40,025 bases of DNA from Clostridia bacterium (lineage in GTDB: Bacteria > Bacillota > Clostridia > Oscillospirales > CAG-272): the NCBI GenBank assembly GCA_017532025.1, contig JAFXJX010000075.1:1-40025 (forward strand), given 5' to 3'. This document shows, in pieces, positions 15,028-22,218 of the stretch. A program made the position numbers and the translations under genes. The notes under the pieces are model-generated. The model worked only from the letters and a program-made list of their open reading frames with translations. It did not search any database and was not told the DNA's origin. Numbering within the stretch: position 1 is the first letter of the stretch; every line of letters starts with the position of its first letter.

Positions 15028-16437
15028 TCAGTTTTTCACAAGCTCGCCGTAGAGGGCGTGCAAGTCGCCGCGCAGAATTTTTACCTTCACAAGCGAGCCG
15101 ATCAAATTCTCGTCACCCTCAAAATGCACAAGGCGGTTGCGCTCGCTTCTGCCTGTCAGGCGGCTTTTGTCAGTCTTGCTGTAGCCTTCCACAAGCACAG
15201 TTTCCACTCTGCCCTCGTATCTTTGGTTTTTGTCAAGATTGATGGCATTCTGCAAAGCAAGAAGCCGTTCAAAGCGTGCGCCTTTCACAGCATCGTCGAT
15301 CTGATCTTCCATCACAGCGGCTTTTGTGCCCTTGCGCTTGGAGTAAATGAACGAATAAATGTTATCGTATCGCACCTCAGAGAGCATCGAAAGTGTATCT
15401 TCAAAATCCGCTTCCGTCTCCCCGGGAAAGCCCACGATAATATCGGTGGAAAGCGCAATATCCGGCATCTTTTCGCGCATATAGCGCACAAGCGTCAGAT
15501 ATCGCTCACGCGTATAGTGACGGTTCATCACCGAAAGCACGCGATCACTGCCCGATTGCAGGGGGAGATGAAAGGCTTTGGCAATCTTGTCATTCGCCGC
15601 CATCACATCGATCAGCTTAAAGGACGCATCCTTCGGGTGGCTTGTCATAAAGCGGATCAAAAATTCGCCCTCGATCTTGCAAAGATCAGACAAAAGATCG
15701 GCAAAATCGTAATCATCGTAAAGGTCCTTGCCGTAGGAGTTCACGTTCTGACCAAGCAGCGTGATCTCGCGGTAGCCTTCGGCGGCAAGTTCTCTCACTT
15801 CTTTGAGAATTTCCTCTTTGTGACGGCTTCTTTCTCTGCCGCGTACAAACGGCACCACGCAGTAGGTGCAAAAATTGTTGCAGCCGTACATGATCGAGAC
15901 CCACGCCTTGAATGAGGATTCACGGTAAACCGGAAGACCCTCGGGGATATTGCCTTCATCGCCTGCGTCAAGATAGAAGGACCGCTTGCGTGTTAAAAGA
16001 CAGTTGAACAAAATCTCGGGAAAGGTGTAAAGTCTTGTTGTGCCAAACACAAAATCCACGTAAGGATAGCTGTTTTTGATGTTATCGCGGCGATGCTCTT
16101 GCGATACCATGCAACCGCACATCGCAATCACAAGCGAACGCTTTTTTTCTTTCAAATGCTTAAACTGCCCCGTGATCGAAAGCGCCTTCAGCTCGGCGTG
16201 CTCTCGCACCGCGCAGGTGTTGATGACAATGAGGTCAGCTTCCGCCACCGTTTCGGTGAGCGTGTAGCCCATCTCTTTTGCCATGCCGGCAATTCGTTCG
16301 CTGTCTGCTTCGTTTTGCTGGCAGCCAAAGGTGAGAATGTGCGCTTTGAGTCCTTCAGGATTCCATTCCTTCACACGCCGCATATAGTCATACTGCCGAT
16401 CAATTGCCTCTTTCGGCAGCGTTCTGTCAAGTTTCAT
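15028..16437 (-). CDS. miaB: tRNA-2-methylthio-N6-dimethylallyladenosine synthase MiaB
   Basis: A 469-residue radical-SAM methylthiotransferase that converts i6A37 to ms2i6A37 in tRNAs reading UNN codons. The N-terminal UPF0004 domain carries the auxiliary Fe-S cysteines at 39 (TFGCQQNEADSE), 75 (NTCAVREHA) and 109 (CGCM). The radical-SAM triad is Cys186, Cys190 and Cys193 in YGCNNFCTYCVVP, and the C-terminal part is a TRAM domain. The CNNFCTYC pattern separates MiaB from MtaB and RimO. The ATG at 16437 is chosen (GGAG seven bases upstream) over one six codons earlier, which lies inside the apbE end. No miaA is in this window. Confidence 0.95.
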   Translation of the reverse strand: MKLDRTLPKEAIDRQYDYMRRVKEWNPEGLKAHILTFGCQQNEADSERIAGMAKEMGYTLTETVAEADLIVINTCAVREHAELKALSITGQFKHLKEKKRSLVIAMCGCMVSQEHRRDNIKNSYPYVDFVFGTTRLYTFPEILFNCLLTRKRSFYLDAGDEGNIPEGLPVYRESSFKAWVSIMYGCNNFCTYCVVPFVRGRERSRHKEEILKEVRELAAEGYREITLLGQNVNSYGKDLYDDYDFADLLSDLCKIEGEFLIRFMTSHPKDASFKLIDVMAANDKIAKAFHLPLQSGSDRVLSVMNRHYTRERYLTLVRYMREKMPDIALSTDIIVGFPGETEADFEDTLSMLSEVRYDNIYSFIYSKRKGTKAAVMEDQIDDAVKGARFERLLALQNAINLDKNQRYEGRVETVLVEGYSKTDKSRLTGRSERNRLVHFEGDENLIGSLVKVKILRGDLHALYGELVKN

Positions 16438-16451
16438 TGTGTCACTCCGTA

Positions 16452-17441
16452 TCATCCCCTACCGGGGGTAAAAATATTTTCACTATCGTCAACAAGGCTT
16501 TTACCATCCGCCATCGTCATGACATAGGCAAATTCATAGCCCGATTGGCTCTTAAACTCTTTTGCTTTGTCTTTGCCCATCACAAAAAGCGCGGTGGAAA
16601 GCATATCCGCTTCGGTAGCCGAGGCGGCATACACCGCAACGCTACACATATTACGGCTCGGGTAGCCGTCAAAGGGTGAGAGAATGTGGTGATATCGCAC
16701 ACCGTCCTCTTCAAAATAGCGCTCGTAATCGCCCGAAACCGCCACAACACCCGAAGCTACGGTAAATTTACCAATCGTCTTTTCAGCATCAAAGGGCGAG
16801 CGCACCGAAACGCGCCACTTGTCCTGCTCTGCGCGGTTTCCCACAACGGCAACGTTACCGCCAAAATTCACAATCGCTATGCAGTTTTTTTCGGTAAGAT
16901 AGTCAACAATCTTGTCGATCGCAAAGCCCTTTGCCACCGAGCCAAGGTCAATGGCAACTTTGGAATTTGTCTTTGTTAAGGTACAGTCTGTTAAGGTAAG
17001 ATTTTGGTAAGATACCAAAGACAGAGCCGCCGAAAGCGCATCCTCACTCGGCACAGGTCCACCCTCTTTGATGTTCCAAAGATCCACAAGCGGCGCTACG
17101 GTAATATCGTAAGCACCCTCAGTTGCCTCACACATGGCAAGCGCCTGTTTCAGCATATTTGCCATATCGGGCGAAAAGGTATATGACTCTTTTGCACGGT
17201 TAAAGGCGGAAACCTCGCTTGTTTCAAGCGTTCTTGACGCTTTTGCTTCGATCGCACGCGCGATTTCGTTTACTGTTTGAAAGATTTCGTTTTCATCCTG
17301 TCTTGCATCATACAGCGTGACTGTCAAAAAGGTATCCATCACAAAAAAGGTTTGCGACTTTTGCTGTGTATCGTTTTTTTGGCAAGCAGCAAGCGAGAAC
17401 ACAAGGAGAAAAACAAGCAAAAGCGAAAACAAACGTTTCAC
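16452..17441 (-). CDS. apbE: FAD:protein FMN transferase ApbE, lipoprotein
   Basis: A 329-residue extracytoplasmic flavinyltransferase. The signal peptide ends in LAAC, with Cys20 the predicted lipidation site. The ApbE core is clear: VMDTFLTVTLYD, DLGSVAKGFAIDK (Asp165 onward), NFGGNVAVVG, and SATEADMLSTALFVMG with the Mg2+-binding Asp279 and Thr283. ApbE splits FAD and attaches FMN to Thr/Ser of target proteins such as Rnf or Nqr subunits and FMN-binding-domain proteins. Its ATG overlaps the Gx-transporter stop by four bases, and it follows a NusG_II gene, an arrangement known from flavin-based extracytoplasmic electron-transfer loci. No flavinylation target is in this window. Confidence 0.95.
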   Translation of the reverse strand: MKRLFSLLLVFLLVFSLAACQKNDTQQKSQTFFVMDTFLTVTLYDARQDENEIFQTVNEIARAIEAKASRTLETSEVSAFNRAKESYTFSPDMANMLKQALAMCEATEGAYDITVAPLVDLWNIKEGGPVPSEDALSAALSLVSYQNLTLTDCTLTKTNSKVAIDLGSVAKGFAIDKIVDYLTEKNCIAIVNFGGNVAVVGNRAEQDKWRVSVRSPFDAEKTIGKFTVASGVVAVSGDYERYFEEDGVRYHHILSPFDGYPSRNMCSVAVYAASATEADMLSTALFVMGKDKAKEFKSQSGYEFAYVMTMADGKSLVDDSENIFTPGRG

Positions 17442-17965
17442 AAGGTTCCCCCCTTTACGCCTTTTTCCAGGCGATCAAACATCAAATTCAGCAACAAGCC
17501 AACCACACCGCCAAAAACTGCCGAGGCCACAAGAAGCAGCGAAAGATAAGAAAACACCGAAAGACTCGCGTACAAAAGCGAGGCGGCAAGAATCTGCCCG
17601 AAGTTAAACGCGGCGGCAGACAGCACCGAAACACCCACAAAGGAAAGCTTTTGAGACAAAAGCGTTTTGGCACACACAATCGCCAAAAAGGCAAAGAAAG
17701 CGCCAAACAGCGAAAAAAGAAAGCCGGTCAGGTTGCCAAACAAAAGCGCAGTCGTCAGCACACGCACAAGCGAAAGAAGTGCCGCATCCCAAAGCGAAAG
17801 GCGATAGGCGCAAAAGAGCACCACAATGTTGCAAAGTCCAAGCTTAAAGCCGGGGAGCATCAGCGGAAGCGGTACAAGACTTTCAAGGTAGGAAAGAATG
17901 AGCGCAAGCGCCGTCAAAAGACCGAGAGAAGCTAAGCGCCTAACCCGCCACGATGTCGTTTTCAT
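17438..17965 (-). CDS. Gx transporter family protein (Hpre_diP_synt_I family)
   Basis: A 175-residue membrane protein with about five helices, Gly-, Ala- and Leu-rich. Features are LTALALILSYLESLVP, LPGFKLGLCNIVVLF and FNFGQILAASLLY. It belongs to the family annotated 'heptaprenyl diphosphate synthase component I' or 'Gx transporter'. It looks like an ECF-type substrate-binding (S) component rather than an enzyme. In flavin-based electron-transfer loci such genes sit with ApbE and NusG_II and have been proposed to move flavin or quinone precursors; that is context inference. It overlaps the NusG_II gene by 26 bases and apbE by four, so all three are coupled. Confidence 0.85.
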   Translation of the reverse strand: MKTTSWRVRRLASLGLLTALALILSYLESLVPLPLMLPGFKLGLCNIVVLFCAYRLSLWDAALLSLVRVLTTALLFGNLTGFLFSLFGAFFAFLAIVCAKTLLSQKLSFVGVSVLSAAAFNFGQILAASLLYASLSVFSYLSLLLVASAVFGGVVGLLLNLMFDRLEKGVKGGTL

Positions 17966-18314
17966 GGCTATCCTCCCCCAGAATTCTCAGCACCACGCCC
18001 GACGGCACGCAAATCACCGTCTCGCCCGCCGAAGAAATTTTCCCTTGGTGCAGGCAAGTCTTGTCAGGGCAATCGGATGACGATACGTAGGCTTGTTGGT
18101 TTTCGATGACAATACAGAGAGTGTATCCGCCCGACGTCAGCGTAACTGTGCGATTCTCGGCAAGCGAGTAACTCGTCTTGCCCGCATCGGACGAAACCGA
18201 AAGATACGCGCCTGCTTCTTTTGGCAAAAAAGAAAAGGCAAACAGCAGCCCTGCCGTGAGCAAAACGGCAAGGATGACCACAGTATCTCCAAGACGAATC
18301 CGACGCATAGGCAT
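17940..18314 (-). CDS. NusG domain II-containing membrane-anchored protein
   Basis: A 124-residue protein with one N-terminal membrane helix (about 9-29) and an exported NusG_II domain (PF07009-type), showing the family Cys pair SDCPDKTCLHQGKIS (Cys82, Cys87). It is not a transcription factor: it lacks the NusG N-terminal domain. The family is of unknown biochemical role but is regularly found with ApbE and Gx transporters. The start is ambiguous: ATG at 18314 lies only four bases after GGAGG, and ATG at 18308 lies ten after it. It is the first gene of the long leftward run, with a good promoter just upstream. Confidence 0.87.
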   Translation of the reverse strand: MPMRRIRLGDTVVILAVLLTAGLLFAFSFLPKEAGAYLSVSSDAGKTSYSLAENRTVTLTSGGYTLCIVIENQQAYVSSSDCPDKTCLHQGKISSAGETVICVPSGVVLRILGEDSHENDIVAG

Positions 18315-18336
18315 ACAACCTCCATAGTATCATAGT

Positions 18337-18365
18337 ATTGTATCATATTTTGCGCTTTTTTTCAA
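18337..18365 (-). promoter_or_regulatory. Promoter of the NusG_II-to-tgt gene run
   Basis: TTGAAA, 17-base spacer, TACAAT preceded by TGA (extended -10). It is the only clear promoter I see for the eight leftward genes down to tgt. Confidence 0.83.
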
Positions 18366-18398
18366 GAGCAGCGGGCAATATTTTCACTTTTGTTTTTC

Positions 18399-18427
18399 TT
18401 GCAATTTTCCCCTAATTGGTGTACAAT
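18399..18427 (+). promoter_or_regulatory. Promoter of the isochorismatase-family gene
   Basis: TTGCAA, 17-base spacer, TACAAT. Transcription would produce a leader of about 150 bases before the gene. Confidence 0.78.
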
Positions 18428-18583
18428 ATAGCTATCAAGCATCAAAAGGAGGCATGTTTGAAAAATAAATCTTTCAAACGCGTTTTGTGGCTCTCACCAC
18501 CGAACCGGCGGCGATTTTGCTTCGCAAAACCAACCCCAATTCAGCAAGAAAGGAAGCTTCGCAAGGCGAAAGCTTAGGTTAAC
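18428..18583 (+). promoter_or_regulatory. Structured leader with a mini-ORF
   Basis: The leader has AGGAGG followed by ATG at 18454 and a stop four codons later (M-F-E-K). That mini-ORF overlaps the hairpin GTTTGAAA/TTTCAAAC. Further hairpins follow: GTGG/CCAC, TTTTGC/GCAAAA, and AAGCTTCGC facing GCGAAAGCTT just before the gene's weak ribosome site. I cannot match it to a riboswitch I know; it may be regulatory or the remains of a decayed repeat. Confidence 0.4.
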
Positions 18584-19108
18584 ATGATGCAAAAGATACT
18601 CATTGTTGTGGATATGCAAAACGATTTTATAGACGGCGCGCTCGGCACACCCGAGGCGGTTGCGATTTTGCCGAAGGTCAAAAACAAAATCGAAACCTTT
18701 GACGGCAAAGTCATCTTCACGCGCGACACACACACAGACGATTATATGAACACCGCCGAGGGCAAAAATCTCCCCGTGCCGCACTGCATCAAAGACACGC
18801 ACGGCTGGCAGATTGCCGATGCCCTTTTGCCCTACACCAAAGACGCAATCATCATCGACAAACCCACCTTCGGCTCAATTGCCCTTGCCGAGCTTCTTCA
18901 AAAGGAAGACCAAAACGAAGCAATTGACGAAGTCACCCTCATCGGTCTTTGTACCGACATCTGCGTCATTTCAAACGCCATGCTGGCAAAAGCCGCCCTG
19001 CCCGAAATTACCGTTTCGGTGGATGCTTCCTGCTGTGCCGGCGTCACCCCCGAAAGCCACGATCGCGCCCTTGCCGCCATGCAGGTTTGTCAGATCAAAA
19101 TTTTATAA
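18584..19108 (+). CDS. Isochorismatase/nicotinamidase-family cysteine hydrolase
   Basis: A 174-residue enzyme of the isochorismatase fold. The catalytic triad is visible: Asp in VVDMQNDF, Lys in IIIDKPTFGS, and nucleophilic Cys in LIGLCTDICVIS. VDMQNDFIDG and the metal-binding-like RDTH (in TRDTHTDDY) recall nicotinamidases (PncA), which make nicotinate from nicotinamide for NAD salvage. The PncA metal site is not fully convincing, so a general amidohydrolase remains possible. MMQK gives two adjacent ATG codons; the ribosome site (TTAGG) is weak. A terminator follows directly, so it is monocistronic behind a structured leader. Confidence 0.87.
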   Translation: MMQKILIVVDMQNDFIDGALGTPEAVAILPKVKNKIETFDGKVIFTRDTHTDDYMNTAEGKNLPVPHCIKDTHGWQIADALLPYTKDAIIIDKPTFGSIALAELLQKEDQNEAIDEVTLIGLCTDICVISNAMLAKAALPEITVSVDASCCAGVTPESHDRALAAMQVCQIKIL

Positions 19109-19118
19109 ACTATTTTTA

Positions 19119-19146
19119 AGGGAGGCGTTTCGCCTCCCACTTTTTT
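19119..19146 (+). terminator. Terminator of the isochorismatase-family gene
   Basis: GGGAGGCG and CGCCTCCC pair over a TT-containing tetraloop, followed by ACTTTTTTG. Confidence 0.88.
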
Positions 19147-19178
19147 GCCGCAAACAAACGCACCTTTTTCCATTTGAT

Positions 19179-19213
19179 TGTGTAGGGGCGCACCTGCGTG
19201 TGCGCCCCTACAC
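19179..19213. repeat. Palindromic element with GTAGGGGCG ends
   Basis: TGTGTAGGGGCGCAC and its exact complement GTGCGCCCCTACACA flank a short loop. The same GTAGGG...CCCTAC ends occur at 7660-7754 and, decayed, at 7796-7815. It is non-coding and lies between two terminators. Confidence 0.8.
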
Positions 19214-19246
19214 AGCATCTATTCTTTCACCAACCCAATACCGCAC

Positions 19247-19279
19247 AAAAACCCTCGCTCTTTACCGAGCGAGGGTTTG
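19247..19279 (-). terminator. Terminator of hisS
   Basis: Leftward, AACCCTCGCTC pairs with GAGCGAGGGTT over a six-base loop and is followed by TTTTGTG. Confidence 0.88.
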
Positions 19280-19283
19280 ATTG

Positions 19284-20543
19284 TTATCCAATATATTCGG
19301 CAAGATATTCATCCAGCGCATCAAGGGCAATCTCGGTCTGGGAGCTGTCAGCCATGTTCTTGATATTCGCCATGCCTCTTTCAATTTCGTTGTCTCCAAG
19401 CATCAGGGTAAACTTTGCCGAAATCTTATCGGCATACTTCATCTGTGCTTTCAGGCTTCTTTCCACAATGTCGCACTCGGCGGCAATGCCTTTTTTGCGA
19501 AGAGCGGTCACGATCGAAAGCGCTTTGGCTCTTGCTGCATCGCCAAGGGGTGCGATGTAAAGGAGCGGGCCTTCGCTCTTGGGAACCACAACTCCCGATG
19601 CTTCCATCGCAAGAATCAGACGGGTGATACCCATGGCAAAGCCGCAAGCGGGAAGCTTCGGTCCGCCAAGCTCGGAGACAAGACCGTCGTATCTGCCGCC
19701 GCCGCAAACGGTGGACTGTGCGCCAATGCCATCGGCAATGAATTCAAACACAGTGCGGGTGTAATAGTCAAGACCGCGCACGATCGAAGGATTCACGGTG
19801 TAAGGAATGCCCTCAGCGTCAAGATAACGCTTCAAAGCATCAAAATGGTTCTGACAGTCTGGGCAAAGATGCTCTACTGTTTTGGGCGCATCCTTAGCAA
19901 TTCCCGAGCAGATCGGGCTCTTGCAGTCGAGAATACGCATGGGGTTGGTGTCAAGACGCGACTTGCAAGTATCGCAGAGCTCGTCCTTGCAACCTGCAAA
20001 ATAACTCTTCAAGGCGTCGCGATAAGCAGGACGGCAATTGGGGCAACCGATGCTGTTGATGTGAAGCGAGGTATTCTTGATACCAAGCTCTGAAAGCAAT
20101 GTGTGACCAAGTGAGATCAAGGTAGCATCGGTCAAGGGAGATGCCGAGCCGAACACTTCTGTGCCAAACTGAAAGAATTCGCGCGATCTGCCTGCCTGGG
20201 GTTTTTCGTAACGGAAGCAGTTGATGAGATAATACAGCTTGATCGGCATGGTGTCGGAGCATTTGCCGTTTTCGATCAAGGATCTCACCACGCAAGCCAT
20301 GCCCTCGGGGCGGAGGGTAAAGGAGCGATTTTCGCGGTCGGTGAAGGTGTACATTTCCTTCTGTACCACGTCAGTCGTGCCGCCCACACCGCGCTGAAAC
20401 AGCTCGGTCGATTCAAAGGTGGGAAAACGGATTTCGTGAAAGCCGAATGTCTTTGCCACACGTCTTGCGGTATTTTCAATATATTGCCATGTTGCCACAT
20501 CCTCGGGGAGAATGTCCATGGTGCCTCTCGGTTTCTGTATCAT
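19284..20543 (-). CDS. hisS: Histidine-tRNA ligase
   Basis: A 419-residue class II synthetase, normal length. Motif 2 is FTLRPEGMACVVRS (75-88). The histidine-specific segments FRYEKPQAGRSREFFQFG (110-127) and RGLDYYTRTVFEF (256-268) are intact, and motif 3 is GFAMGITRL (301-309). GGGRYDGL and a C-terminal anticodon-binding domain complete it. The middle insert carries many Cys (CPNC at 167-170, then 185, 190, 193, 207, 212, and CPDC at 227-230), plausibly a zinc-stabilised insertion as in some clostridial HisRS. It is monocistronic, without aspS beside it. The leader is only about 40 bases, too short for a T-box. Confidence 0.96.
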   Translation of the reverse strand: MIQKPRGTMDILPEDVATWQYIENTARRVAKTFGFHEIRFPTFESTELFQRGVGGTTDVVQKEMYTFTDRENRSFTLRPEGMACVVRSLIENGKCSDTMPIKLYYLINCFRYEKPQAGRSREFFQFGTEVFGSASPLTDATLISLGHTLLSELGIKNTSLHINSIGCPNCRPAYRDALKSYFAGCKDELCDTCKSRLDTNPMRILDCKSPICSGIAKDAPKTVEHLCPDCQNHFDALKRYLDAEGIPYTVNPSIVRGLDYYTRTVFEFIADGIGAQSTVCGGGRYDGLVSELGGPKLPACGFAMGITRLILAMEASGVVVPKSEGPLLYIAPLGDAARAKALSIVTALRKKGIAAECDIVERSLKAQMKYADKISAKFTLMLGDNEIERGMANIKNMADSSQTEIALDALDEYLAEYIG

Positions 20544-20583
20544 AAAAATAACCTTTCTACTATAAAAACGCTGAATATATCAC

Positions 20584-20612
20584 AGTATAACACAGTTTTC
20601 TCCCCTTTTCAA
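20584..20612 (-). promoter_or_regulatory. Promoter of hisS
   Basis: TTGAAA, 17-base spacer, TATACT with TG one base before the -10. It closely resembles the tRNA promoter at 2077-2105. Confidence 0.85.
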
Positions 20613-20647
20613 GTGGATTTTGGAATTTTGTTCACCCCAAATCCGCC

Positions 20648-20676
20648 TTGACAATTCCCCTTTTGTGTTCTATAAT
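20648..20676 (+). promoter_or_regulatory. Promoter of the multi-pass membrane protein gene
   Basis: TTGACA, 17-base spacer, TATAAT, a full consensus promoter about 40 bases before the start codon. Confidence 0.92.
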
Positions 20677-20716
20677 GGTTACAGACAAATATTTTCGAAA
20701 AAGAGAGGTTTTTACC

Positions 20717-22177
20717 ATGGAAGACAATATGATTTACGGTCAAAACTGTCAAGACGCCAATCCTGCACCTGTATCGCATGAAATCAAAAAACCGCTCCGA
20801 CCGATCATTGTCGGTATTCTTCTTGTGTTTTTGAGTCTTGCTCTGTTGATTCTGTCCTTCTGCCCGATCGTCACCCAATACATTATGATCGAGGATGAAA
20901 AACAAACGCTTGATATCGGTGATTCTGCACTTGAACATATCATTTTGATGTTCGACTCCTTCAAGAGCCGCGAAGATATCGATCCTGCCCTCAAGCAAGA
21001 GATGAACGACTGCCTTGAAGAACTTTATGAGTTGTATGAAAACAAAGGCGACGAAGATCCTGAAGATTTCGCCGATGAATACAGCGATCTAACCGTAGAG
21101 CTTTACAAGCTTACACAGCGCATGAAGTACCAAAGCAAAGAATACGCTACCACCTTTTCAGATGTTTTTGCAGGCATTAGCGGTATATTGTATCTGCTGT
21201 TGACCTTGGCTCTATTGGTGTTCTCTTCCCTGCATCTTGTTTTTATCCTCATCCAAAAGAAACCTCGCTTTTTCCGCACTGCACTCATTTTGCTTTGCTG
21301 TCTTCCCGCGGTGCTTTTGATGCTTTATTATTTTGCCAGATTCCGCTATCACGGCACGCTGACGAATTACACCATGTCGCCTACCGTAATTCTTTCCTTG
21401 GTTCTTTCACTTGTGGCAATTGCGGGATTTACGGTTCTGCGTGCGGTGAAAGCCTTCCATCTGAAAAGCACCGTTTTTGCCTCTGTCGGCGTGATCTCTT
21501 CCGCCATTGTGATCGTGATGCTCTTCCTGCCGGTCTTCTCATCAACTTATGAGGGCTATTTCTCCCAAGAAAGCCAAGAGCAAACCGTCTCGCTTTCGCT
21601 GGATGCCACCCTTTACGAGCAAGCCATGCAGTCCGAATTCATGGACGACATGAAAGCACTTGCCCAAGCGGACAAAATTGAGCGTCATGACAAGCTGAAC
21701 AATATGCTCAATAGCTTCTTCAATTACCGCATCAAAGACATCAAACAAGGCGCTTTGGACGATGACAACTACGAGTTTGCCGCCACACTCCTTTCGAGCG
21801 ACGGCAAAACTTCCCTATCCTTCGCCGTTGTCTTTTACTTCTTGCTTTTCTTAACAGCAGGCGCTGTCTGCAGCTTCAATCTCATTTGGCTTTCCATCGG
21901 TCTTTTCCCCAAAAAGACGGTTTTGATCGCCAAAATCCTTTGCGCCCTCTTCGCCCTTGGCATTCTGATCATGGCAATCGTCACGGCAGTGTTGATCCAA
22001 GGCACGATCGATCAGCACACCTTCACGCGGTATAGCTTTACCGTCGGCATCGGCACGATTTTCACCTTTCTCTTTGCGCTTCTTGTCCCCTTTGTTCCTA
22101 ATAAACGAGAAGGTATCCTTGCCGAAAAAAATCCCCCCGAAGAAGCGCCCGAAACAGAACCAACAGTCACCCAATAA
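20717..22177 (+). CDS. Hypothetical multi-pass membrane protein
   Basis: A 486-residue protein I do not recognise. After a short cytoplasmic N-terminus there is a helix (about 28-51), a long acidic loop (about 55-150) rich in Asp and Glu (KGDEDPEDFADEYSD), and four helices (about 155-285). A second polar loop follows (about 290-385), then three more helices and a Pro/Glu-rich tail ending in TEPTVTQ. The loops, probably outside the cell, have no catalytic motif I can name. GAGAGG precedes the ATG; an upstream in-frame TTG is inside the promoter and is rejected. It has a consensus promoter and its own terminator, so it should be well expressed. Confidence 0.8.
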   Translation: MEDNMIYGQNCQDANPAPVSHEIKKPLRPIIVGILLVFLSLALLILSFCPIVTQYIMIEDEKQTLDIGDSALEHIILMFDSFKSREDIDPALKQEMNDCLEELYELYENKGDEDPEDFADEYSDLTVELYKLTQRMKYQSKEYATTFSDVFAGISGILYLLLTLALLVFSSLHLVFILIQKKPRFFRTALILLCCLPAVLLMLYYFARFRYHGTLTNYTMSPTVILSLVLSLVAIAGFTVLRAVKAFHLKSTVFASVGVISSAIVIVMLFLPVFSSTYEGYFSQESQEQTVSLSLDATLYEQAMQSEFMDDMKALAQADKIERHDKLNNMLNSFFNYRIKDIKQGALDDDNYEFAATLLSSDGKTSLSFAVVFYFLLFLTAGAVCSFNLIWLSIGLFPKKTVLIAKILCALFALGILIMAIVTAVLIQGTIDQHTFTRYSFTVGIGTIFTFLFALLVPFVPNKREGILAEKNPPEEAPETEPTVTQ

Positions 22178-22181
22178 ACGC

Positions 22182-22218
22182 AAACAAAGCCACCGAGAAG
22201 GTGGCTTTGTTTTATTAT
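22182..22218 (+). terminator. Bidirectional terminator between membrane protein and GH92 genes
   Basis: CAAAGCCACC and GGTGGCTTTG form a strong hairpin with TTTTATTATTT rightward. Leftward it follows the GH92 stop directly, with a shorter T-run. Nearly the same hairpin is reused at 26449-26487. Confidence 0.85.

Noticed and set aside
20544-20583. T-box leader upstream of hisS
   Set aside because: Only about 40 bases separate promoter and start codon; no specifier stem or T-box sequence can fit.
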